Shown piece by piece: positions 24,501 through 34,083 of a stretch of DNA of 44,047 nucleotides. The first letter of the stretch is position 1, and each line of letters opens with the position of its first letter. The position numbers were made by a program, and so were the translations under genes. The notes below the pieces were generated by a model that was not told where the DNA came from, searched no databases, and saw only the letters and a list, made by a program, of their open reading frames with translations. The DNA is from Setaria digitata (lineage: Eukaryota > Nematoda > Chromadorea > Rhabditida > Setariidae): positions 1 through 44,047 of the forward strand of contig RCAB01000502.1 in NCBI GenBank assembly GCA_003640385.1, given 5' to 3'.

Positions 24501-27500
24501 GTACAGTTCATTTTTATCTGTGATATTAAAGCAAAAGAAAGTTCATTGTTAAAATGCGTTCTGATTAGAATTTATGCAGATCTCTTCTCGTTGATGGACC
24601 TTTTCTTATTCATTCCTGCGAATTTCATTTCATTTTTTAACTTCTGAAAAGTTCAAAAAATTTTTCGTTGTTCTGTCTTGACGTGAGGTTAAGCTGAACT
24701 GTTTGAGATTGAATAAATATTCACAAATAGCCAAATCTCTTTTAGCACCATAGATAATAGCATTGAGATAAATTTAACATAAATTGAGCATATTTGGAGC
24801 AATATTTCAGTGAGACTTATCATATATTCGTCTTTGATTCGCAATTAAGATTTGTAAATAAAATGAAATGATTGATGAGCTCAGTGGAGAATCAGCAACA
24901 TTCTGATGCTGTTCTTTCTAATAATATTAGCTGCATCAGAATCATAATAATGAATGGTGGAATCTGATGGATTACGAATGAGTTTGAAATGCTGCAAATG
25001 ATTCTTGTCTCTATGTTTAAAGATGATAACTGATTTTTCTTTCCAAATTGTTTTAAGGCGGTCCATATTTTCATCATTTTTAGCAAATTTGAAGCGGAAG
25101 TATGTTTGAAGGAAACATCGACAGGAAATCGTTTTTGGTTCAGTTCTTAATTCAGAACTAGTTTCATGATGTTAACGTTCTTTCAACACCAACATTTATT
25201 TATTCGGCATTTCCATCTTCCATCTTTACAGGTACTATTTGAAACCACGAATGACTGGTGATGAGAACGATGATGGAATTAATGGTGGCGCGATCGATGC
25301 TTCGGCCACTGAGAATCAGAATTCGCTAAACGGCTATCAGCTTGGCGAATTACGCTTACGACTCTTTTATACTGCAGAACATGTATTGCCGGTGGAATTT
25401 TACAAACCGCTACAGATGAATCTTATCAAATCATTAACGTTGCAACCATTTTTCGCTTCACCGGCCGGGATTCTGGAGTATTTGCCATCGGTAAGATCAG
25501 CTAAAAAGGTGCAATAAAGGACACGAAATGATTGCTCAGAAATAAGTGTAAATTGAGTGTTGCTAAATAGCCCAGCATGAAGCATTTTAAAAATCTGAAA
25601 TTTCAATTTTAGGTGGATATAATAACAATAGCTCGACCACTGATGAAGATTTTTGTGCAAGCTGAATTGATACGACCATTGCTGAGGGTTCTTTGCTCCG
25701 CTGACATCCTCAAATGCCAGTGAGTTCAAATGATTTAGTCTGATGCTAAATGAAAGGGAAGACAGCTTCCCTCCTAATGAACCTTGTTATCAAATAAGAT
25801 TTAATCTGAGTAAAATGATCACAGTGAACGAGCAAAATTTTTGTTGCTCCCTCTAAAGGGATTTGCCGAGCTTTGATCATCTGTTGCTGTACATGAATTA
25901 AATTAGATGAAGAGGAAGTTAAGTTCTTTATGAGAGAGTGATAATTCATATCACTGATATAAGGAGAATATTTTTAGGGACGTTAATACCTTATTTCGAA
26001 GTCAGTCGCTGGCAACAAAAATTATTCATGAACAGATGAAGTTTTTTGGGCACCATTATCTAGTGATCTCAATTAAACCTGTAATCGATATGGTTAGTTT
26101 CTCATGAAAATGTCAGTAATGGCATGGAACTAATCTTTTCTAAGAATTAAGTTAACTTTCTGCATACACAATCATTTATTTTTGACATCGAAAGTGTCTC
26201 ATGAAATTACAATTTTCAAAGTCATAAAGGACGCAGTTCCAGTGTATTACATTAATAATTTCATGTTCAGATTTACTGTGAGCGTAAATGCTGCGAGATT
26301 GATCCGATGAAGTTAAAGCAAGGTGATAGCTTGGAGTCAAATAAGGTGATCAGTGAAAATTTATCAGTAGTGCAGAGCTAAAATTCTTAATCATATCAGC
26401 TAAAGCAGTAGTATTGCGTACTTGCAAATCATGCTTGTTATAGTAACGCTTTTCATTATCAGTTCAGTGGATTGAAAATTTTAAATGTTTTGTCTTCATC
26501 TTAAAATGCTTAGACTTAGCAGCACGCGAATTCTTGAACTTTCAAAATTTCAAATAATTAATTTTTCAGCTGAATTTGATTGTGTATGGTGAAATAGCAT
26601 TTTCGCGAGTAGTTGATTCAAGTCATCGTTGTCCATTAGTGCTACGCGAAATGTTTTCTGATTTGCGGGAACTTGCAGCGCAACACTTTCCTGGTCGAGA
26701 AGACATCCAACGATTGGTGCTTAGTTCCTTCATCATTATGCGTTTCTTTGCTGCTGCGCTCATGAATCCGAAGTCATTTGGACTCAAACGTGATCAGCCA
26801 GTCAGTTTTCCTCAGAATCAGTCTTTTTCTTTTCAATTCTTTACTAGTCTTCATAACAAAAAGACTAAATAAAGAAACTAGCTTAGTTCTTGCTGCATTG
26901 TTAATGGATAATATTCTACAAAGGTTCAAGTATTTTGATTCAAGTTTTCTGAAGATAAAAGAATGCAGCTCTTTTACCACTCAATTCCCAATAATCATTT
27001 TTTCCGATGATGCTTCAGGAAGGAGTTGTTTGTCGAACATTAGTGCTGCTGTCAAAAATACTTCAACGACTATCAAACTGTGTTGTTTCTGCCAATTCAC
27101 TTACGGAGAAAGAACCATGGCTTTCATCCGTTCTTGAAAGGTTCAGTCTTTACTTATCAGAAAAGAAAAGTTTTCAGTCCAAGCACTATTTGAAAGCATA
27201 GTAGTTAAATTTGATGATCAAGGATAAGCTAATCATTCAGGTTCACAGATGAGCAACATCGACTTGCAATGTTGAAGTTCCTTAACTCAATATCAATGAC
27301 GGAGAGCGATATTAATGTAAATAACGAAAATCTTTCAGTTGTTCGTGACGGGTGATTTTTTTTTTTGATTCTTCAGCATTGAATTTACTCTTATGTTCAC
27401 TACTGGAATGCTGTGTTCTCTAGTATCATCAAGTGGCACGCGTGATTAAACAATATGATTAATTCATTACTTGATAGCTAAGCTCATTGTTTTTAAAAAG

Positions 27501-28875
27501 TAAGTTCAAAGTTGATCTGTAGATTTTTTATCGAAAGAAAAATTCGAGAAAAGCGGCGAATTCTGAGAAATTTGATCAATCAAAAGCGACGGTATGTTGT
27601 GCTGACAGAAAATGAGATTTGCTGGCAAAAAACAAAAGGTTCCTTTTCTTTCGATTTTTTCATAATTTTTTTAAAATTTTTATCTCTTTTATAAATGTTG
27701 AAGTAATACCTGCATGAGTCATTAGTTTCTAGAATACTTTTTCAAATGAGAGTTCATTATTTTTAGATCATTCTGCAAAGTTTGATTAATTCTTCCTCAT
27801 CACTAGAAGGATATTTTGAATTCCAAGCATTTCTTACTCCATTACATTTTCATTGTCCTCGTAAAAGACTGTACTGCACCCATATGCAAGATTAATTCAG
27901 AGTCGGTTTTGTTCAGTCTACTCAATATTAATTTATTCTAGCAGATGCAGAACCGAAAGGCCGAATGAGGTTGCAGGAAGTGAATCAAATAGAACCGGTG
28001 GTGGATGCAAAGAATGTTTTCAGGATAGCATCGCCGGACTGTGAAATTCAGTTCCAGGCACCGAGCACCGTTGAAATGAATGAATGGTTAGATATTTTGT
28101 CGTTTTTTTTTTCTTTATTCCTGACAATTTTTGAAGTGAAAAGAATTGATTTAGATGAAAACTTTAAAATTTTAGGATTGTTCAAATTCAGAAGCAACGC
28201 AAGAGGCAATTGATGATTGCATTACGTACAAGCGAGTCGAACGATGCTTTTGAAATAGATACTGAACGAGAACTAGAAGCAATTCATGCGATACTTTATG
28301 AGCATGCAGAAACACTGAAACGTTGGAAGAATGTACTAGAGGGAATGGAAGTCCAAACCGAACATCCGTCCATACCGAGTGCTTTACAGGAGCAGGTCGA
28401 TTTTCGGATTCCGCTTGAAGTAATTAAGATGTTTGGTGATTGCGAGAGTCTCGTTCTAACAAAGTTTACTTTTTTTTTAGCTGAAAAACAATGAAAATCC
28501 GGAACAAGCAAAACAGTTATTTTACAACACTTTGCAAGAAATTTTGCACAGTACTTTATTGATCGAAAAATCACATGATGAAATTGTTAATCGTTTTATC
28601 AAACAAGTGAGACTTTTTCCTTAACTTTAAATCTTCATAATGTTTGGTGTCGATTCTTTTCACTGAAAAGAATTGCAAGGTTTTCCTGATTCATTGATCT
28701 AGCTAGAATTTTTGAGAAGTATGTGTGGGAGAACGGCGCATTCATCTTAAATTGGATGCAATCTTATGCATACTTTCAGATGCGTCACGGTAAAGGGACA
28801 CGGGAACTTCCAATTGGTGATGATAATTATTTGTTACTAAAATCACGATTTCGTAAAAGCATTGATGAAATATGA
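15582..28875 (+). CDS. GAP1-type Ras GTPase-activating protein (RASA2/3-like)
   Basis: Stimulates GTP hydrolysis by Ras (in the vertebrate family also Rap) at membranes. Exons: 15582-16117, 17111-17365, 20248-20365, 20762-20952, 25232-25490, 25613-25719, 25978-26092, 26271-26345, 26570-26800, 27019-27140, 27241-27351, 27523-27638, 27945-28086, 28176-28419, 28481-28606, 28780-28875. All phases agree, giving 947 aa (vertebrate RASA2/3 about 830-850). Residues 1-100 are Ser/Thr/Ala-rich; C2A is about 103-263, C2B 264-372, an acidic linker 375-405, RasGAP 410-700, PH 706-800, and the tail ends in a conserved PIGD motif (927-930). The arginine finger is R496 in NTLFR; the second arginine is R610 in FIIMRFFAAAL. 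The C2 loops lack the aspartate pairs of calcium-binding C2 domains. C2A carries an Asn/Ser insertion, and no BTK zinc motif follows the PH domain. C. elegans gap-1 is the expected relative; orthology was not tested. Confidence 0.93.
15990..16034 (+). repeat. Coding hexanucleotide repeat (AACAGY)7
   Basis: Seven tandem AACAGT/AACAGC units plus a final AAC lie in frame in the first coding exon of the RasGAP gene and encode seven Asn-Ser pairs (residues 137-150). The tract sits in what would be the first variable loop of C2A, between the NLP strand and the ITVLARLD strand. The near-identical units suggest slippage and likely length polymorphism. Confidence 0.9.
17366..20247 (+). other. RasGAP intron 2 (2.9 kb)
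   Basis: The intron begins GTAATC and ends ATGCAG, and separates C2A from C2B. No exon-like segment needed by the family alignment is missing here. It contains T-tracts up to 18 nt (about 19477-19494), a short inverted repeat AGGCC-TT-GGCCT at about 19027-19038, and three TTATCA motifs in 37 bp (17750, 17762, 17781). The 99-codon frame at 17624-17920 looks like chance. Confidence 0.75.
22840..22956. repeat. 53-bp direct repeat around a single N
   Basis: Bases 22840-22892 and 22904-22956 are identical over 53 bp. The 11 bases between them contain the N at 22893 and a partial repeat of GACGTAATG. The pattern is that of two overlapping contig ends joined by a nominal gap, not a biological duplication. 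It lies in intron 4 and does not touch coding sequence. Confidence 0.85.
23437..23468. repeat. 11-bp inverted repeat hairpin
   Basis: AGCTTGCAGTG (23437-23447) and its exact complement CACTGCAAGCT (23458-23468) flank a 10-nt loop that includes GAGGTAG. The stem does not extend outward, so it is too short for a microRNA precursor. Confidence 0.7.
27939..27944 (+). other. Tandem NAGNAG acceptor (TAGCAG) in RasGAP exon 13
   Basis: Both AGs can serve as the acceptor. Using CAG gives the exon starting 27945 and K-D at the junction; using TAG starts it at 27942 and adds one alanine (K-A-D). Frame is kept either way. The site lies in the PH domain, after the strand ending WQKTK. Confidence 0.6.
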
Positions 28876-30933
28876 TATCTGTTGGAGATAGACTAGAAGG
28901 AAAACGAACTGCTGAAAACGATCTTTACAAATATAAGGCAAAAATATAAGAGCTATTCTCGAACTCAGGAAACAAACCAAATTTTGCGAAAATGCCTTAC
29001 TGTGTCTACTGTGTTTTTTTGCATATTATTCATCTCGAAAGTTTTGTAATTTATTTTTCTTTTATTTAAAAGGGTCTTTATTCTTTCAAGGTGCTTGAGT
29101 ATTGTTATTATTTCTTTTACTTTCTCTCTCGGAATTCGTTCTCTCTTTTCATTTTCTTGGTTTGAGCTTCCTGTTTGGCCGTTCTCAAATGGAAACTGCA
29201 ATCTCAGTCTTCTTCTGACTGATCACCATTAAGTAGTAAATAGGGTTTTTGATCCTTCAGATTTTCCGTTATTAAAAAATGGAAGATGAATAAATTGATA
29301 GAAATTGGGAAATCTCTACACACAGGATGATAATGATATGCTAAGAAAAAGATTATCTCAGACAATAACGATATTCTATAGGAATGAATGGTCAAGTAAA
29401 TGAATAATAATGGAAATGAAGTGGATCTTTAAATGTCAGTTCCAGTGAAATTTCTCATGTGTTATTTACCTCGACAGTTTTTTTTTTCCTTTTATTATTC
29501 CTTGCATTATTTTTCCCATTTTGTATATTTTTCTTTCCAATTTCATTGAAGAAGTTGGCTGCCTCAGTTGAAAATTATTGGTTTTGTGTTCGTTTTTGGT
29601 GATATTTATTAGATACTCGATGATTTGTATTTTCGAAAACTTCAGCACCTTTCTTGAACTAGCATAATCGCATGATACCTGTTTAGTTGCGGAAGCAAAT
29701 GATAGCTATCTTCATTTAAAGTCATAATAAAGTATAAGAGAATTTGTATATGGATATTAATGATGTGGCGGTGTATTAATTAAATAAGCGCCTTTAGGTA
29801 AATTAACTATATTATTGTTACTATTATTTCGATTATTTTGACTTTGTTTCCTTTATTGTATCTGTATCATTTAAGCTCAGATTGCAAAAAATTCATGCAT
29901 AAAGTTCTATCATCTCTTTTTGTTGAGGACAGAATTGCATTTCACAGTTTTTAATGAATTTCTGACAAGGCAAAAAACGACGATGGATTTGTCGGGAAAA
30001 AGTTATAATGAGATGAGAGAATGATGGAAGGAATTCTGATTTAATAGAAGTTAACCATTGATGAATTTGAGGAGAGGCGAGATAGAGTTTGAAGAGGAAA
30101 AACAATATTAAATTTTCAGTTTTTCTTACAAGAAAGCTTTGGGACTGGTTGTAACATAAACCTGAAAAAGTAACGGGGAGAGGAAGGTGATGGCTTGGAT
30201 TCCTGACTTTTTTAAGACGGAAGTAGTCTCTCAATCAAATAGCTAAAGCAATGAGTTCTAGAGTGAACTGAGTGCCACAGTAAGAATCCGAATATAACAT
30301 CTTCCGAACTGATGTCAATTTGATACTTTCGCTCGTTGCTTTGGATTCAGATGAATCTGCAATTGAAGTTCTTCATGTTTTATGTCCATATTCTGGCAAT
30401 ATTTCTTCTGCTAGACGGGATGATCTTATCTTCTACATCCTCTAGTTAGCTGAAACATCCACACAAGCACCGATTTCTGCAAAGATGCTGTTAATAGAAT
30501 CAAGAACCATCCGTTGCCGAGACGATTCAGAAAAATGACGGATGACAGGATTCCGTGATGCTTATAAAGACACAAAAGCCTCAGATGATGGATGACCCTT
30601 AAGGCGGAAGACTACTTACCGATCGATTGTGAGTTTTCTGTAAAAAAAAAAAAAACAAACAACAGATTGGAAAATTTATATCAGTAATTTGTCCAATTAG
30701 TATCATAGGTCTAACTGGAATTTAATACTAATCAGTTCAGTTCAATGAATCAACAGATAATTACCATAGATGAACAAATAAAGAAGCATCCATGTATAAA
30801 ACAGGCAGCACAGATGTAGATGCGGAAATGTAGAGGAAAATTTTGTGAAATAATGCATTGTAATAAAATTTGAGAAAAATTAACAGAGGCTTTTATGAGG
30901 AATGTTTGTTCTGTTCTGAACACACAGTCAAAG
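28876..30933. other. Convergent intergenic region
   Basis: The RasGAP gene ends at 28875 (+) and the thymosin gene at 30934 (-), so both 3' UTRs should lie here. A possible AATATA variant poly(A) signal follows the RasGAP stop at about 28942; no canonical AATAAA could be tied confidently to either gene. The 113-codon minus frame at 29893-30234 has no recognisable domain or splice context. Otherwise AT-rich, with T- and A-tracts. Confidence 0.6.
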
Positions 30934-32569
30934 CTATATTCCATTTTTTCCTTCATCTTTTTCAATCTTGAGTTCGTCTTGCTCGCGAATCACATCTGAA
31001 ATTTCAAATGGATCATTTTCATCAGAAACATTTTCAAAGGTTGTAGGTCAGTGTCCAGCTGCTACTGAATCCCAAAGTAGATGTGGGATTCACACTGTCC
31101 TATGTACTTTGAACTGCATTAATATATTTTTTNTGCTGCTACTGAATCTCAAAGAAGATGTGGGATTCACACTGTCCTATGTACTTTGAACTGCATTAAT
31201 ATATTTTTTTTTCAGTTAAAAATTAAAATTGAGTGAGAGGTCTTCAGAAAAAGAAAAATCTCCTCTTCGGGAGTTTTTATTTCCGCATTTTATTATTGCT
31301 TAACACGGCATAATACATGCACTTGCAGTTCGGAGAATCCTCTACATTCTGATCACTCGAGAAGATTCTAACCTTCAGCGGACGGAAGTGTTATTTTTAC
31401 AACCGGATCGATATGTTTCAGTTTTTCCGTATCGAAATTCATTATTAGTGATGGTACTTTTTCACGAGCTATGTCTGCAATCGAAGTATTTCTTTAAAAA
31501 CTGTCAACTTTAAAAAGAAATCGTCATAACCATTCTTCAATTCCAGTAAGTATAATAGAAAATATGTGTAATAAGTTATTACCAACAGATGTTGGTAGCA
31601 CATTTTTCTCAACAATTTCAGCGTGACGAAGTTTCCTAGTATCGTGTGTTTTTATTTCTCCTTTCAGATTTTCATTCACTTTTTCTCGATACATATCTAA
31701 AATTGAATCGACCAATTCATAATTCAAGCAAGAAATGTTTATTATTATCTAACATAAGTACTTAGGAAGAAGCAGTCCGTTACGCTGCTAGGCCTAGGCT
31801 TGACTATAAGAAATTTTGGTATCGTATTCCAGTTCTAATTTTAAACTTTAAATTGGTGGCACAAATTACCTTCTGGTTTTGGAAGAATATTTTTCTCAAC
31901 AATATCTGCATGCCGCAGTTTTCCTCGATCATGTCCTCTAATTTCTTCCTTCAGTTCAGAATCAATTTTTTCCTGACGAATATCTTAAACAGAAATATCA
32001 ATAGAATCGTTAATTTTTGAATAAAATCAGAAATTTACTTATTATCTTTCAGTGTTGCAAATGCCCCACAATTTTTTTCTCATGTCGTTTTCGTGCAATA
32101 ATTTTCATTTCCCAAATGTGGCAAACATATCTGACAAAAAAAATTTTTGCAAATTCTTAGTTTTGATACATTAACTATATGAAAAAATGTTGGCCGAAAG
32201 TAATACGATTAAACAAGATGAGGCTTCCTAATCTTGCACATATTTAGTCGTTAAGAGATACTGATTACAGATTTACTGTTGGAAACTGATCAATTAAGTG
32301 AAATTTAGCAACTGCTGGTTACTGAAATCTTACGGAATTGAGGTGAAGAGCAGTAGTGGTCGCTCTTCTGACATCAGAATCATTTCTACCTTCATTACTT
32401 CTGCTTTTACAACAGAAAGATTACCCAGTGCTGTAGGTAAAATACTTTTCTCGCTGGTTTCAACATGCTTCAGATGCTGTCCTTTGATAACTTCTGCAGC
32501 TATATCGTGCGGTAATTTTGGCGATCTTTCTTTGTTATCACTTAATCTTTCTCCATTAATCCCTTCCAT
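30934..32569 (-). CDS. Four-repeat beta-thymosin protein
   Basis: Beta-thymosin/WH2-type repeats bind actin monomers and can regulate filament growth; C. elegans tetrathymosin (tth-1) and Drosophila ciboulot are the known multi-repeat relatives. Exons on the minus strand: 32569-32425, 31983-31870, 31696-31583, 31474-31373, 30995-30934, giving 178 aa. The four cores are LKHVETSEKSILP (33-45), LRHADIVEKNILP (71-83), LRHAEIVEKNVLP (109-121) and LKHIDPVVKITLP (143-155), to be compared with LKKTETQEKNPLP in thymosin beta-4. Every intron falls after the first base of an Asp codon, so each internal exon is one repeat module. The acceptor of exon 2 is AAG (TTTAAG), which is unusual. The start is chosen because an acceptor lies 11 nt upstream. 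The protein is longer than the roughly 150 aa of the C. elegans form, mainly at its N-terminus and tail. Confidence 0.92.
31058..31209. repeat. 75-bp direct repeat around a single N
   Basis: Bases 31058-31132 and 31135-31209 match over 75 bp with two differences; the N is at 31133. The repeat lies in the last intron of the thymosin gene. As at 22840-22956, this looks like unmerged overlapping contig ends, here perhaps from two haplotypes. Confidence 0.85.
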
Positions 32570-32580
32570 TATTACAGACA

Positions 32581-32586
32581 CTGCAA
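32581..32586 (-). other. Probable trans-splice acceptor of the thymosin gene
   Basis: On the minus strand CTTGCAG ends at 32581, leaving an 11-nt 5' UTR before the ATG at 32569. The frame stays open upstream to a Met at 32632, but that extension lacks thymosin features. Confidence 0.5.
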
Positions 32587-34057
32587 GCAATTTTGTTCCG
32601 CAGAAAGCTTCGAGAGTCGCAAAATAGCACACCGAGACTAGATCGATTCTATAATTTTTCTAAACTGATTTTTTTCTAGATTTTATGCATGCTTTTTCAG
32701 TCCGTACGAGAAGTATACATAAAATCAGAAATTATTTTGGAATTCGTAAACAGGAAAAGTCTATTTTACCAGCAATTAGAGTGAGATTAAACGAAAGAAA
32801 TGGCAATTATAACAATACGACTACGAACAACTCAGTAAATTGGCCGTCTCTCCTTTACTCTGTGGTTGCTGGACTGAAACATTTAGAAAGGAAGTAAGTC
32901 CGAAATACACAATCAAGAACTTGGGAAGAGAAAGGTCTTTTGTTACTATCTGTAAAATGTTCTGATTCGTTTCAATTCTCTCCTTAGACTCAAATTCTCT
33001 CCTCTCAGACTTCCTGAAGTTTTCCGGGAATATGTCCTTCTACAGTCTATAAATGATTATTTAAGGAAAGTAGACGATATAGTTCAATATTCAACGTAAA
33101 AGATTAAAAACTGCTGGTGACTAGCAATTAAGGGCCAAATCTGACCGCACCACCGCGCTATAACTCTCAAATTCCGTCAACGATGACGGATGAACTTGCG
33201 TGAATTTTTTCAGCACAAACGATCACGAATACATTTTGGATAAAAGATGCAAGTGAAGCAGATGGAGTGTAGTACTAGATTAACTAGCAGAACAAACTTC
33301 TAGGACTTATCTAATAGACTTCATTGTTTTAAGCTCATTACTAAGCTATCTAAAACTAAACTCCTTTAGGTTCAAGTTTAGTACGAAGCTGTCTAATAAA
33401 CTAGTGACTAGTTCCTGATAAATTTCAAACTTTTCATCTTATTTCCCACATTCTGTGGGAAATATTCTCGATGTAATGTCTCATTATTTTAACTGAAAAC
33501 GATAATTATCAGATTAATCTAAACGAAACATATTGGAAAAGTGGCCGAGAACCTTTGGAAAATGGGAATCACAAAGCAATCAGTCAATTTGCATTTTTTC
33601 TATTCGAACAAAGTGGCAATAAAAAGTGAATCATAAATGAAGCATAGTGCTGCTGTTTATGTAAGCTATCATTTAATTTAGACCACAAACGTCATGTCAT
33701 ATAAGCTATTCGGCTAATGTTCTCCAGAAATGTTTGTATATTCGAAATTCGCAACCATTATCAACATTCGCCACTACACGTATCTTGGTGGATAGATGAA
33801 ATGATGTTTAAAAATGAATTTATTCCGTCCCTTGAGAAACAAACATTTAGAAGAGCCTGGCAGTACGTGGAAAGACAAGATAATTCCGGAGGTCTAGATT
33901 CCATCTTGGCAAAAAAGAAATGATGGAAGTGTCATCATCAGAGTGAAGATTGAGGAAGGGCAAGGAAATCCTAGCCGAAGGAAGAAAAGAGCCTCAAAAC
34001 ATTTCCATTGATAGGAGGAGGACGAAGAATGGCACTTCTGATGAGATCCCGTCGAAC

Positions 34058-34083
34058 TGAATGAATGAATGAACGAATGAATC
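34058..34083. repeat. (TGAA)n microsatellite
   Basis: Six tandem tetranucleotides with one A-to-C interruption. Confidence 0.8.

Larger units (their letters stand above)
20953..25231 (+). other. RasGAP intron 4 (4.3 kb)
   Basis: The intron splits the Trp codon at the end of C2B (TG|G) and is bounded by GTTCGT and TTACAG. It contains the duplicated segment around an N base at 22840-22956 and a short hairpin at 23437-23468. The open frames at 21130-21587 are AT-rich and have no recognisable content. No alternative coding exon could be supported. Confidence 0.75.

Noticed and set aside
29893..30234. 113-codon minus-strand ORF in the convergent intergenic region
   Set aside because: Composition and content look random, with no acceptor at the start and no family.
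33717..33923. 68-codon plus-strand ORF
   Set aside because: ATG present but no promoter, acceptor or domain evidence; left as intergenic.
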